DNA of 64,000 nucleotides, from positions 1-64,000 of the forward strand of contig NZ_BLZO01000082.1 of the NCBI RefSeq assembly GCF_014132355.1, read 5' to 3'. A program made the position numbers and the translations under genes. The notes below the pieces were generated by a model. That model was given only the letters and a program-made list of their open reading frames with translations. It had not been told where the DNA came from and searched no databases. Origin of the DNA: Okeania sp. KiyG1 (GTDB lineage Bacteria > Cyanobacteriota > Cyanobacteriia > Cyanobacteriales > Microcoleaceae). Shown here in pieces: positions 39,207 through 48,887 of this stretch (positions are counted from its first letter, which is position 1; every line of letters starts with the position of its first letter).

Positions 39207-39602
39207 TTAATTTTTTTCACCCTCCCGTAACCACTCTGAACGTACATCTTGAGGTACAGTATCCAAATATAATTCCTGTTCTATTCTTGTTACTATTGGT
39301 TTGTTTCCTTTAATGTAATAAATTTCTGTTTGACGATTGTAAGTTTTAACCGTCTGTAGTTCAGGTTCATAATTTACTTTAGGTTCATAATGCACTTTAA
39401 TAGTTAAAATTAATGCTTTTGCAGCTTCAAGAAGTTTGTGGTTAATTTCTACTCCTTCTTCTAATAATCTTTCGTCAAATTCTCTGCAAAGTTTATGGGT
39501 AATTCCTAAACATACACGTTCTGGTTGATGTAGGTTTTCTTGAAGAAATTTAGCAATGCTTTGATAAACTTCCTTTTTATGCGGAAATATCTCAGAATTA
39601 TT
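39207..39602 (-). pseudogene. Fragment of a soluble protein with VPQDVRSEWL motif, no start codon
   Basis: The minus frame is open from 39602 (131 codons): KKEVYQSIAKFLQENLHQPE, LGITHKLCREFDERLLEEG, LLEAAKALILTIK, ...RIEQELYLDTVPQDVRSEWLR in parts. The only start is GTG 39395, inside the conserved-looking region, so the native 5' end is lost. At 39570-39602 it runs into an oppositely oriented STAND-NTPase remnant, marking a rearrangement junction. The C-terminal motif matches the two upstream-acting neighbours. Confidence 0.65.
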
Positions 39603-39871
39603 TCAATACGACCCCCTATTTTTAGATGCAGACATCAAAGAATTATTACATCAGCAACTTTCGCGTTTATCAGAAGTAGAAAAACAAGTAATCTCTCACC
39701 TAGCAACCACAACCCAACCAGTAACTATTTCAACCTTATTAGATAATTTACAAATACCAGCTTCAGACTTATTCAATATCATTAAATCTTTACAGCGACG
39801 CTCCCTAATAGAAAAACAAGAAAACAACTTTACCCTTTTACCTGTGCTGAAACAGTATGTTATATCAATCT
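39573..39871 (+). pseudogene. C-terminal winged-helix remnant of a STAND (NB-ARC-like) NTPase
   Basis: A frame without a start codon reads NISELFQYDPLFLDADIKEL, LSRLSEVEKQVISHLA, QPVTISTLLDNL, DLFNIIKSLQRRSLIEK and FTLLPVLKQYV, then a stop. This is the pattern that follows the NB-ARC domain in cyanobacterial WD40 or TPR STAND proteins (LSxLEKQVxxWLA...LxSLxRRSLIE...FTLQPVV). Only this piece survives. Confidence 0.65.
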
Positions 39872-39931
39872 GATAGCTGACTGCTGATAGCTGTTTGCGT
39901 AGCAGTCCGCAGGAAATGCTTACCTACAATC

Positions 39932-40624
39932 TCAACATTTAACTATCCTTAAACCTTCTCTGAAGTGAGCAACAGTCGTGACTACCGCTACTACAAAATA
40001 AAAAATTCTAATTACCCAAAAACACAAACTCATTGCCCACGAAACAACCCCTGGTGGCACCCCTATCAAACTCACAAACTTTGAATTAACATTCTTTTCC
40101 AATCTATCTAAATTATTCATCTGTACCTTTTTATCAGGGAGAATAGGAAACTGAGCAGTATATAAATAGAAACCATAAATACCATCATTACCTACCCTTT
40201 GATTTAAAAATGAATTAGCGAGTAATTCAGCTCCATCAAGAGATAAATTTTCATTATTTGCTACCTGTTCTACCCAAATATCATATCTGACCATTTGAGT
40301 CGTGAGAAAAATTATTGGCACTAAAATTATTAATAGAATTGCACTCACATAACGACCTAAATACTTAGGTAAAAAAATAGTTGCTAAACCAAAACCCATT
40401 CCCACAACAGCAAAAGCAACAATATTAAAAAGTTCAACTATTTCTATTCCTCTTAAAAAATCGCCAAAGAGAATTAAACTATATAAAAATCGATCCGCTA
40501 ATTTAACAGATATAATTTTGGCAGAAATTATTGTGCTAAAAATAAATGAAGTACAAAATATATAAATAGATAATTTAATCAAGAAAAGAAAAAATATACT
40601 AATTCTCTGAAGTAAAATGACTAA

Positions 40625-40630
<6 letters not shown>
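39932..40630 (-). CDS. Multi-span membrane protein, unknown
   Basis: The 232-residue protein has four or five hydrophobic spans: about 5-35, 65-85 (IVAFAVVGMGFGLATIF), 92-112 (AILLIILVPIIFLTT) and 200-220 (FWVIRIFYFVVAVVTTVAHF). A hydrophilic loop of about 80 residues lies at 115-195. I do not recognise the family. Its ATG lies inside the terminal repeat of a miniature element at 40625-40796, so the native N-terminus may be altered or lost. Confidence 0.65.
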
Positions 40631-40796
<166 letters not shown>

Positions 40797-41100
40797 TAAA
40801 ACCATAATCAAAAGTCAAAAGTCAAAAGTAAGAAGTAAGAAGTAAATTATAGTGGTCAATAGGAATAAAGGATTCAGTAAGTATTTATGCTGCCATATTT
40901 AACTGAGAATTTGACTCCCGATCAAGGTAAATGAAGATAATTTATATAGTATCAATACTTAAGCAAGCTACAGATTTTATACTAATTTTCATGTTACAAA
41001 TTGAAGTGTGGAATGTGGGATTAAAATCCCCTTTTACAAAGCTGATTGCTGATTGCTGAGTGCTGACTGCTTCTCTAACATTTCAGTCAAACTTAATATC
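40797..41100. other. Spacer, repeats only
   Basis: Holds AAAAGTC repeats and, at about 40850-40980, a reversed version of a stretch near 21245-21390 (TATTTATGCTG, TTTATATAGTATC). No gene. Confidence 0.45.
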
Positions 41101-41952
41101 TTATGAAACACGATTAAATTCTTCTTGAGCTAATTTTGTTATCTGAGCGATCGCTGCCAAATCTAGTGAAAGTTTACTATCAACATTTAACCATAATAAA
41201 TATTCTATATTACCAGCCGGACCTTGTATAGGAGACCAGGTTAAACCAGAATATCCCCATCCTAAATTCTGAGCGCTACTCCATACTTGAAAAATTGCTT
41301 CAGCTTGGTCAGTAGAAGAACGTACCACACCTTTTTTTCCGACTCGTTTTTTTCCTACTTCAAACTGAGGTTTTACCAACAATATTGTCTCACGAGGTGG
41401 AATAAGTAATTGCCATAAAGCAGGTAAAACTTTAGTTATAGAAATAAAAGAAACATCAACTACTGCTAAATTAGGATAGATTTCTGAATTTTCTTGTACT
41501 TGAGAATTTAATCTTAATTCCTCGCCATATAATTCTATGGCAGTTAAATAACGTAGGTTAGTTCTCTCCTTCAAAACAACTCTTTGGTCATTACGCAAAC
41601 CCCAGTCAACTTGCCCATATCCCACATCAATACCGTAAACTAATTTAGCCCCTGTTTGTAACAAACAGTCTGTAAAACCACCTGTGGAAATACCTCCATC
41701 AAGACATATTCTGCCAGAAATAGGGATAGAAAAATATTCTAATGCTTTGGCAAGTTTATAACCTCCCCTAGAAACATATAAAGATTTTTGCTTAACTTTT
41801 ATATTCGCCTCAGACTCTACTTCAGTTCCTGGTTTATCAATTATTTGCTGATTTACCATTACTTCTCCTGCTCTAATCAAAACTTGAGCTTTTTGTCGAG
41901 AAGTACATAAATTTTGTTCTACTAATAAAATGTCTAATCTTTGTTTAACCAC
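41101..41952 (-). CDS. tlyA: TlyA-family rRNA 2'-O-methyltransferase
   Basis: The 283-residue protein has an N-terminal S4 RNA-binding domain (RLDILLVEQNLCTSRQKAQ, GEVMVNQQIIDKPG) and an FtsJ-like SAM domain (ICLDGGISTGGFTDCLLQTG, YGIDVGYGQVDWGLR, AVVDVSFISITKVLPAL, LLVKPQFEVG). Homologues methylate 16S/23S rRNA ribose and were once called haemolysin A. Full length; stands alone. Confidence 0.94.
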   Translation of the reverse strand: MVKQRLDILLVEQNLCTSRQKAQVLIRAGEVMVNQQIIDKPGTEVESEANIKVKQKSLYVSRGGYKLAKALEYFSIPISGRICLDGGISTGGFTDCLLQTGAKLVYGIDVGYGQVDWGLRNDQRVVLKERTNLRYLTAIELYGEELRLNSQVQENSEIYPNLAVVDVSFISITKVLPALWQLLIPPRETILLVKPQFEVGKKRVGKKGVVRSSTDQAEAIFQVWSSAQNLGWGYSGLTWSPIQGPAGNIEYLLWLNVDSKLSLDLAAIAQITKLAQEEFNRVS

Positions 41953-42080
41953 AAATTTTAATTATTAACTAGCTATCAGCTTTTAGAATTTCCGTTTCGA
42001 ATGTTCCGCAAACAGCTATCAGCTTTTTGAGTTGTTAAAATCCGCTTCATTAATGTTAAAAAAAATCGAAAGAATTAAAC

Positions 42081-42196
42081 GGGTGCATCTCAATGCGTGA
42101 ATAAAGCCAAAAATTTATCGCTTTTAGGGAACAGGGAATAGGGAATAGGGAATAGGGAATAGGGAAAAAGTATTTTTGCAAATATGAGATGTACCC
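42081..42196. mobile_element. Miniature element, GGGTGCATCTCA family, copy 2
   Basis: Termini GGGTGCATCTCA and TGAGATGTACCC; interior has AAAAATTTATCGC and a GGGAATA tract. Copies at 9050 and 61086 differ mainly in the length of that tract. Confidence 0.82.
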
Positions 42197-42319
42197 AATT
42201 ATACTGATTATTAAACTGATTACTGAATTATGAAAAATTGTTGGGATTTGGTTTCCAAATCCCATTTTTACCCTTGGTAATGAATAATTATTCATTATTA
42301 ATTATTCATTATTAATTAA

Positions 42320-42829
42320 TTAAATGTCCTTTTCAGCTAACTCACTAATTAAATGGTCGAAGGGTGCTTCTAAGAAAGCACCAGTTTCAATACCTGCCGC
42401 TGCAACTTCAGATTTAACAAGTTCCTTAAGAATACCAATTCCAACCAAAGTAGGTCCAATAGGTACTTCTAGAGAATTGTAGGTTTCTCGAAGACCCTGT
42501 AAGACCCTTTCATCCAAAACATCCGTGTTACCTGCCACCAAAGCATAAGTAGCATAGCGTAGATAATAATCCATATCCCGTAGACAAGCAGCATAACGAC
42601 GGGTCGTATAAGCATTACCACCCGGACGAATTAATTCAGGTTGTTGCGCAAACAACGTAATCCCAGCTTGCTTGACCAAACTAGCAGCCATAGAATTAAT
42701 TACAGTAGCAGCTTTTACTCGCGCAGTACCCGTTTCAAAATAAGACTTTAATTGATCGACAGCATCCCGGTCCAAATAACGACCTTTAGCATCGTAATTA
42801 TCTATCAAGCTAGTGATAGTGTCCCGCAT
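42320..42829 (-). CDS. apcF: Allophycocyanin beta-18 subunit
   Basis: ApcF is a beta-like subunit in the terminal-emitter-containing disc of the phycobilisome core, bound near ApcE. The start is ATG 42829 (MRDTITSLIDNYDAKGRYLD), preceded by GGGAGA 7-9 nt upstream and giving the usual 169 residues. An in-frame ATG at 42883 would add 18 residues partly encoded by an inserted element. The chromophore Cys is in RRYAACLRDMDYYLRYATYA; the C-terminus FDHLISELAEKDI fits ApcF rather than ApcB. An IS-type element begins 48 nt upstream, so the promoter may have been displaced. Confidence 0.95.
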   Translation of the reverse strand: MRDTITSLIDNYDAKGRYLDRDAVDQLKSYFETGTARVKAATVINSMAASLVKQAGITLFAQQPELIRPGGNAYTTRRYAACLRDMDYYLRYATYALVAGNTDVLDERVLQGLRETYNSLEVPIGPTLVGIGILKELVKSEVAAAGIETGAFLEAPFDHLISELAEKDI

Positions 42830-42876
42830 ATAATTATTCTCCCAAAAATTTCTTAAATTTTCTATATTAGCGTACT

Positions 42877-43650
42877 TTGACATCCTCCCAACGTTGCGCT
42901 AACGCTAAAACGTGGAATTCCCTAACATCACTGATAGGGATTTTCTGCTTCATAGCACCCGCCTCCAAGGTCTTCCCCTCTTTTCGGTCTTAAAGCCGCT
43001 CCACAGACTGACACTGCTAGCCCAGCAGCCTTATTTTAATTAAGAGTACTATGCTGTCTTGACTTCTGACCCGATAAAGTACGGGTTATTCTAAGCAGTT
43101 GTTCGGAATTGGTTGAAAAACACGATTCTGAAAAGCTACTAGCTGTCACTGGACTTAATTAAATTTTTCCAGTGGTGGTAGCTCATATACCACCTACAGA
43201 CTCACATAAGCTGACAAGAGTGCCGCATACATCGCCCTTACTTTTGTCTCGCTTTCAGAGTGGTTTTATACTTATGTTCGAGCTATAAATCCCTATCCTT
43301 GCTGAGGTGTTTGTCTTTGCCGAGTGTCTTGGTAGAACCATGCTACTAGCTTCTTCCCGACAGGAGTTTCACCCCTACAAGCATTGAGTCTATGGGACAA
43401 ACCTTGTTCCTACTCGCATTCATTGGTATTATCCCACGTTTTGGGATACTTGGGAATAAATTCCCACAACTTGTTTTCATTCAAATGCTAAAGCCACTTG
43501 GCTTTCAACTACTTTTTTGTAACAATCGCAAGATTGATTGGTTTTCCCAGGGTCATGCTGCGCAAACATCCCGACTGTCCCTTCCAGGAGAGGGTGGGTC
43601 TTCAACCAACCTTGAGATAAATTGCCACCTAGTGCTGCTACGCAGAACTC
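42877..43650 (-). mobile_element. Degraded IS200/IS605-type element with tnpB 3' remnant
   Basis: In the minus direction the right end is GGGAGGATGTCAA (TCAA at 42880-42877), the same as other elements here. About 43330-43410 contains GGAACAAGGTTTGTC and GGTGAAACTCC, also present in the element at 49757. Around 43480-43600 a minus frame (GKTNQSCDCYKKVVE) may be a tnpB zinc-finger remnant. The left end is not resolved. A short repeat (ATGCTGCGCAAACATCCCG) is inserted at 43556. Confidence 0.6.
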
Positions 43651-43770
43651 AAAAGTCATGCATTCAAAAGTCAATCATTTTTGATTGGTAAGGCTTTTAG
43701 GATTTTGTAATTGGTTAGTTATTTCTACCATCCTGCACTAGCAGAATTATTTGATTAAGGTCAGATTTTT

Positions 43771-43786
43771 TGTGTCTAAAGTTACA
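43771..43786 (+). promoter_or_regulatory. NtcA site of the glnA promoter
   Basis: TGTG-N8-TACA matches the NtcA consensus TGTA-N8-TACA with one mismatch. It is followed after exactly 22 nt by a TANNNT -10 box (TATTAT, 43809-43814), the layout of class II NtcA-activated promoters. The glnA start is 122 nt beyond the -10 box. Confidence 0.8.
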
Positions 43787-43808
43787 AAAACTCAAGGATT
43801 TTCATTCT

Positions 43809-43814
43809 TATTAT
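43809..43814 (+). promoter_or_regulatory. -10 box of glnA
   Basis: TATTAT placed 22 nt after the NtcA site. The untranslated leader would be about 115 nt and contains a direct repeat AAGAAAGCCAAAATTTAA (about 43849 and 43904). Confidence 0.65.
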
Positions 43815-43936
43815 CGGCTGGATGTATTCTGATTAGAACTTTGTTAAGAAAGCCAAAATTTAAGACTGATGTATTTATTCTTATTAAAGCTATTCTTCTT
43901 GTCAAGAAAGCCAAAATTTAAAACTTAGGAGCTAAT

Positions 43937-45358
43937 ATGGCACAAACAGCCCAAGATGTATTGAACTGGATTGACAATGATGATATTCAAGTTATTGATT
44001 TGAAATTCATTGACCTACCAGGTATTTGGCAACATTTAACAGTTCACAAAAGTCAAATTGATGAGAGTTCCTTTACAGATGGAGTTGCCTTTGACGGTTC
44101 TAGTATCCGTGGTTGGAAAAATATTAACGAGTCAGACATGATGATGGTACTAGATCCAACTACTGCTTGGATTGATCCTTTTATGGCTGAACCAACATTA
44201 AGTATAACTTGTAGTATTAAAGAGCCTCGAACTGGTGAATGGTATAGCCGTTGCCCCAGAGTCATCTCTCAGAAAGCAGTTGACTATTTAAAATCAACAG
44301 GTATTGGCGATACTGCCTTCTTTGGTCCTGAAGCTGAATTCTTTGTATTTGAAGATGCTCGGTTTGACCAAACTGAAAATAAAGCTTATTACTATGTAGA
44401 TAGTATAGAAGGTCGTTGGAATTCTGGTAGTGAAGAACCAGGTGGTAATAAAGCTTATAAACCAAACTATAAACAAGGTTACTTCCCTGTATCTCCCACC
44501 GATACAATGCAGGATTTGCGGACAGAAATGCTATTAACAATGGCCAAGTGTGGAGTTCCCATTGAAAAGCATCACCACGAAGTTGCTACAGGTGGTCAGA
44601 ATGAATTGGGCTTTAAGTTTGGCACATTGGTAGAAGCTGCAGATAACTTGATGATTTATAAGTATGTCATCAAAAATGTGGGCAAAAAACATGGCAAAAC
44701 TATTACTTTCATGCCTAAACCTATATTTAACGATAATGGTTCTGGTATGCACTGTCACCAGTCAATTTGGAAAGATGGACAACCTCTATTCTGGGGTGAT
44801 GGTTATGCCAATTTGAGTAAGACAGCACTTAATTACATTGGTGGTATCCTCAAGCACGCTCCAGCAATATTGGCATTCTCTAATCCCTCTACTAATTCTT
44901 ATAAGCGATTAGTTCCTGGATTTGAAGCTCCAGTAAACTTAGCTTATTCTCAAGGTAACCGCTCTGCTTCTGTTCGGATTCCTTTAAGTGGTACAAATCC
45001 CAAGGCCAAACGATTAGAGTTCCGTTGTCCTGATGCTAGTTGTAATCCCTATTTGGCTTTTGCTGCAATGCTTTGTGCTGGTATTGATGGGATTAAGAAT
45101 GAAATTGACCCTGGCGAATCTTTGGATGTGGATATTTATGACCTCAGTCCTGAAGAGTTAAGCAAGATTCCTTCTACTCCTGGGTCTTTAGAAGGTGCTT
45201 TGGAAGCTTTGGAAAAAGACCATGAGTTTTTGACTACTGGTGGGGTATTTACAGAGGATTTAATTCAAACTTGGATTGAGTACAAGTTGGACAATGAGGT
45301 GAACCCTATGCGTCTGCGTCCTCATCCTTATGAGTTTTCTCTCTACTACGATTGCTAA
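43937..45358 (+). CDS. glnA: Type I glutamine synthetase
   Basis: The enzyme makes glutamine from glutamate, ammonia and ATP, the entry point of nitrogen in cyanobacteria. It has 473 residues, standard for GSI. Signatures: [42 protein letters not shown], the ATP-binding [27 protein letters not shown], and the C-terminal loop DIYDLSPEE. An AGGAG site lies 8 nt before ATG. An NtcA-type promoter upstream implies nitrogen control; cyanobacterial GSI is also commonly inhibited by small IF proteins, which are not seen here. Confidence 0.98.
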   Translation: MAQTAQDVLNWIDNDDIQVIDLKFIDLPGIWQHLTVHKSQIDESSFTDGVAFDGSSIRGWKNINESDMMMVLDPTTAWIDPFMAEPTLSITCSIKEPRTGEWYSRCPRVISQKAVDYLKSTGIGDTAFFGPEAEFFVFEDARFDQTENKAYYYVDSIEGRWNSGSEEPGGNKAYKPNYKQGYFPVSPTDTMQDLRTEMLLTMAKCGVPIEKHHHEVATGGQNELGFKFGTLVEAADNLMIYKYVIKNVGKKHGKTITFMPKPIFNDNGSGMHCHQSIWKDGQPLFWGDGYANLSKTALNYIGGILKHAPAILAFSNPSTNSYKRLVPGFEAPVNLAYSQGNRSASVRIPLSGTNPKAKRLEFRCPDASCNPYLAFAAMLCAGIDGIKNEIDPGESLDVDIYDLSPEELSKIPSTPGSLEGALEALEKDHEFLTTGGVFTEDLIQTWIEYKLDNEVNPMRLRPHPYEFSLYYDC

Positions 45359-45615
45359 TTTAGTAAGTAGAACTTAGGAGTTAGGAGGAAATAAGTTTTT
45401 CTCAAAGCTGAAGGAATGAGTATTTTATTACTTACATGATTTAGAAAGATTAAGGTTGAATCTATTTAAGCTTTGCTGTTTAACTTCTGTATTTTATTCA
45501 ATCCTGATTCCTAAGTAAGGACTAGAAATGATTTTTCTAGATAAATGATTCTTGATTTACTTGCCTGGCCTCATAGCAAAAATTAGTAATATGAAACAAT
45601 AGCGAGTTAGTTTTG

Positions 45616-45647
45616 ATAGCCTCCTTTGCTGGGGGCTATTTTTTTTG
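45616..45647 (+). terminator. Rho-independent terminator downstream of glnA
   Basis: Stem ATAGCCTCC/GGGGGCTAT (one G-U pair) with a 6-nt loop, followed by eight T. It is about 260 bp after the glnA stop codon; nothing coding lies between. Confidence 0.85.
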
Positions 45648-46180
45648 AGGGAATGTATTAGGTATGCCACTATACATTATACCATTTCTCAAAAATTTTT
45701 CTACATTTTGTTGAGCAGGGGACCCACTCCTAACCCCTCCTGGGAGGGGAAATAGGGGAGTGGGTAGGGACGCCCTTATGCAACGTCCGTACAGGGAGAA
45801 GTAAAAAGTAAGAATAATTAACATTAACTAGGCTATTTTTAGGATGCAAAGTGATTCTACCTGTTTTGATTAATTAATAACTGAAGTCTTACCCAAGTAT
45901 AGCGTTACTTTTAGGAACTGGTATTAATTCCTCTGTTGCTTCTTGCCTTTTCCTACCAGAATGTTACGCAAATATTGTCAAGCGCCAAAGTACTATATGG
46001 TTTTTTCTTCAAAATTATAGCAACTGCCATTACTACTTTTAACTTATGCAATATCTAAAACAACGGAATATCAACCTTCCTGCTTCTTCCTTCTTCCTTC
46101 TTCCTTCTGCTGTATGATAATTGTGTTACAATCCTGAAATAAAACTACAAAACTCGCAAAATCTATTTAGACTTATCGTC
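45648..46180. other. Spacer with repeats
   Basis: Contains a CCCCTCC palindrome (45730), GACGTTGCATAA-like repeats (45768-45795) and a CTTCTTCC tract (46082-46110) just before the methyltransferase gene. No gene is seen. Confidence 0.5.
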
Positions 46181-47257
46181 ATGTCAGATACTATTACAAA
46201 ATTTACTTATCAAACATTTCAACAAGGTAAAATTTACTTCGCTTTAGCTCACAAAGAAATTTCTACTCGGCTGAGAAATTTTATTTATCCAACTCTTGAG
46301 TTTAAAATTCAACCTTTGTCTCCTGAAATTCTCCAAAAAGTTCAGAAACGCATTGATGAGATTATGGAAAGAGATTTGGCAGATGGAGAAAATGGTATTT
46401 ATCCAGTTAATATTATATTTGATAATCCCTGGTCAGATTTTTTCAGTTACTATCCTAATATTTGGCTAGATATGCCTACAATTTGGAATAGAATTAAACA
46501 AAAGAAATATCAAGAATTTTCTCCACAAATAGACACTCAAGATTATCCTAAGTATTATTTACAAAATTTTCATTACCAAACAGATGGCTACTTAAGCGAT
46601 ACATCAGCTAATCTCTATGATTTACAGGTAGAACTTTTATTTAATGGTACTGCCGATGCTATGCGCAGACGAATTTTGGCTCCGTTAAAAATGGGATTAG
46701 AAAAGTTATTTTATGGGCAAAATTTAGATGCGATCGCTCCTCAAAATTTACGAGTTTTAGATATTGCTTGTGGTACTGGTAGAACTTTAAAGTTTATTCG
46801 CGCTACTTTACCAAAGGCTGCTCTTTATGGTGTTGATTTGTCGTCGGCTTATTTAAAAAAAGCTCATCAATTATTATCTGAAGAGTTGGGAGAGTTGCCT
46901 CAACTTTTACAAGGAAATGCTGAGAATTTACCTTGGAGAGATAATTTTTTTCAGGCAACAACTTGTGTTTTTATGTTCCATGAATTACCGCCGATGGTAC
47001 GTCAAAAAGTAATAGAGGAAGCTTTTCGAGTGACTCAACCTGGGGGTGTTTTTGTGATTTGTGATTCGATTCAAGTTTCTGATGAACCTGATTTTGCGCC
47101 AATGTTAAAAAATTTTCCAGCAATGTTCCATGAACCTTATTATCAGAGTTATATTACAGATAATTTAGAGGAACGTTTGGAGAAAGTAGGTTTTATTAAT
47201 ATCGCTACTGAAGTTCATTTTGTTAGTAAGTATTGGGTGGGTTATAAACCTGTTTAA
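46181..47257 (+). CDS. Class I SAM-dependent methyltransferase
   Basis: I choose ATG 46181 (MSDTITKFTYQTFQQGKIYF); an in-frame TTG at 46121 is less likely. The protein has about 358 residues. The N-terminal half (residues 1-185) has no family I can name. The C-terminal Rossmann domain has motif I VLDIACGTGRTLKFI, GVDLSSAYLKKA, GNAENLPW and VFMFHELP with the post-I and motif III layout of UbiE/Methyltransf_11 enzymes. The substrate is unknown. Confidence 0.88.
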   Translation: MSDTITKFTYQTFQQGKIYFALAHKEISTRLRNFIYPTLEFKIQPLSPEILQKVQKRIDEIMERDLADGENGIYPVNIIFDNPWSDFFSYYPNIWLDMPTIWNRIKQKKYQEFSPQIDTQDYPKYYLQNFHYQTDGYLSDTSANLYDLQVELLFNGTADAMRRRILAPLKMGLEKLFYGQNLDAIAPQNLRVLDIACGTGRTLKFIRATLPKAALYGVDLSSAYLKKAHQLLSEELGELPQLLQGNAENLPWRDNFFQATTCVFMFHELPPMVRQKVIEEAFRVTQPGGVFVICDSIQVSDEPDFAPMLKNFPAMFHEPYYQSYITDNLEERLEKVGFINIATEVHFVSKYWVGYKPV

Positions 47258-47500
47258 GAAGTAGTTAGTAGGTAAGCATTCCGTAGGAAATGCTTACATT
47301 TTGATAATCAATTTTGCTGCATAATTAAGGTTTCAAGCCTCTCCTTTAAAAGAGAAAAAAATTTTCTTTCTAGCCAATCTTCTTCTTTTTAAGGAGAGGT
47401 AATTATTAAAAATAAATTTAGGATTGAGGAAGAATTCTTCAAAGCAAGGCTGTTTAATTTTAGGTTGAGATTTTGAACTTTTAGTTTATTCTCACGATTA
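47258..47500. repeat. Spacer with two-hairpin repeat
   Basis: A reversed short repeat (GCATTCCGTAGGAAATGC, 47276) and a two-hairpin repeat copy (47325-47404; AGGTTTCAAGCCTCTCC ... AAGGAGAGGTAATT) lead into the 86-bp array. Confidence 0.6.
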
Positions 47501-48532
47501 TTCATTTTGTGAAGCACCAGAATCTGAGATGTGTGGTGGAAAAAATAACTACTTCATCTCTCTATTGCGGAGATCGCAATAGCTAATTCATTTTGTGAAG
47601 CACCAGAATCTAAGATGTGTGGTGGAAAAAATAACTACTTCATCTCTCTATTGCGGAGATCGCAATAGCTAATTCATTTTGTGAAGCACCAGAATCTGAG
47701 ATGTGTGGTGGAAAAAATACCTACTTCATCTCTCTATTGTGGATATCGCAATAGCTAATTCATTTTGTGAAGCACCAGAACTGAGATGTGTGGTGGAAAA
47801 AATACCTACTTCATCTCTCTATTGTGGATATCGCAATAGCTAATTCATTTTGTGAAGCACCAGAATCTAAGATGGGTGGTGGAAAAAATACCTACTTCAC
47901 CTATCTATTGCGGATATCGCAATAGCTAATTCATTTTGTGAAGCACCAGAATCTGAGATGTGTGGTGGAAAAAATACCTACTTCATCTCTCTATTGTGGA
48001 TATCGCAATAGCTAATTCATTTTGTGAAGCACCAGATTCTAAGATGTGTGGTGGAAAAAATACCTACTTCACCTCTCTATTGCGGATATCGCAATAGCTA
48101 ATTCATTTTGTGAAGCACCAGATTCTAAGATGTGTGGTGGAAAAAATACCTACTTCATCTCTCTATTGCGGATATCGCAATAGCTAATTCATTTTGTGAA
48201 GCACCAGATTCTAAGATGTGTGGTGGAAAAAATACCTACTTCATCTCTCTATTGCGGATATCGCAATAGCTAATTCATTTTGTGAAGCACCAGATTCTAA
48301 GATGTGTGGTGGAAAAATACCTACTTCATCTCTCTATTGCGGATATCGCAATAGCTAATTCATTTTGTGAAGCACCAGAATCTGAGATGTGTGGTGGAAA
48401 AAATACCTACTTCACCTCTCTATTGCGGATATCGCAATAGCTAATTCATTTTGTGAAGCACCAGAATCTAAGATGTGTGGTGGAAAAAATACCTACTTCA
48501 TCTCTCTATTGCGGAGATCGCAATAGTCATTT
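47501..48532. repeat. 86-bp tandem array, 12 units, strongly self-complementary
   Basis: Twelve near-identical units start TTCATTTTGTGAAGCACCAG. Each contains the inverted repeats CTATTGCG(5 nt)CGCAATAG, GAGATG/CATCTC, TGAAG/CTTCA and CACC/GGTG, which can stack into a compact fold. A common C-to-T change in the first hairpin (CTATTGTG) keeps pairing as G-U on the plus strand. There is no variable spacer, so this is not CRISPR. No frame is open. Its head motif TTTTGTGAAGC recurs at 58513 and, altered, at 57999, 58698 and 58851. Confidence 0.95.
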
Positions 48533-48887
48533 CATTTTCTTAAGCACAACACATTAAATAACAAAGAATGACTTGGTTAAGACTTGCGCTAATAATAAAC
48601 TTTAAACAGGGAAATATTTTTCCCACTGTTGCCTGCTCCCTACTATAATACTAAGCGTGAAAAAAGAATGCTACAAAAATGTAGATATCGATCAGATATG
48701 CTTAAAAATAGCCTATCCACTTCATTTGAGATAGTTATCTCTATCTTTTTTCCCTTTTTTTCAATATTTAACCCTTCTTCCTTCTTCCCTCTTCCTTCTT
48801 TCGTAGGGATGTTGCATGCAACGTCCCTACCATTTGTAACAAACATTTATCACGCTTGCTATAAAACCTCAATTGAAAATAGGAAAA
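48533..48887. repeat. Dispersed repeat, second copy
   Basis: 48655-48850 matches 27805-27962 (AAAGAATGCTACAAAAATG, then GATATGCTTAAAAA..., ending ACCATTTGTAACAAACAT). This copy contains an extra CTTCTTCC tract and GTAGGGATGTTGCATGCAAC. No gene. Confidence 0.65.

Noticed and set aside
43392..43691. 99-codon plus-strand gene
   Set aside because: It lies on the opposite strand of a degraded tnpB element and includes a short dispersed repeat.
43871..43884. Alternative NtcA site GTA-N8-TAT near the glnA start
   Set aside because: It lacks the second half-site and a correctly spaced -10 box; the site at 43771 fits better.
43815..43936. Glutamine riboswitch in the glnA leader
   Set aside because: I could not find the conserved glnA-motif core; only a direct repeat is visible.
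47501..48532. CRISPR array
   Set aside because: The 86-bp units are repeated whole, without unique spacers, and no cas gene is nearby.
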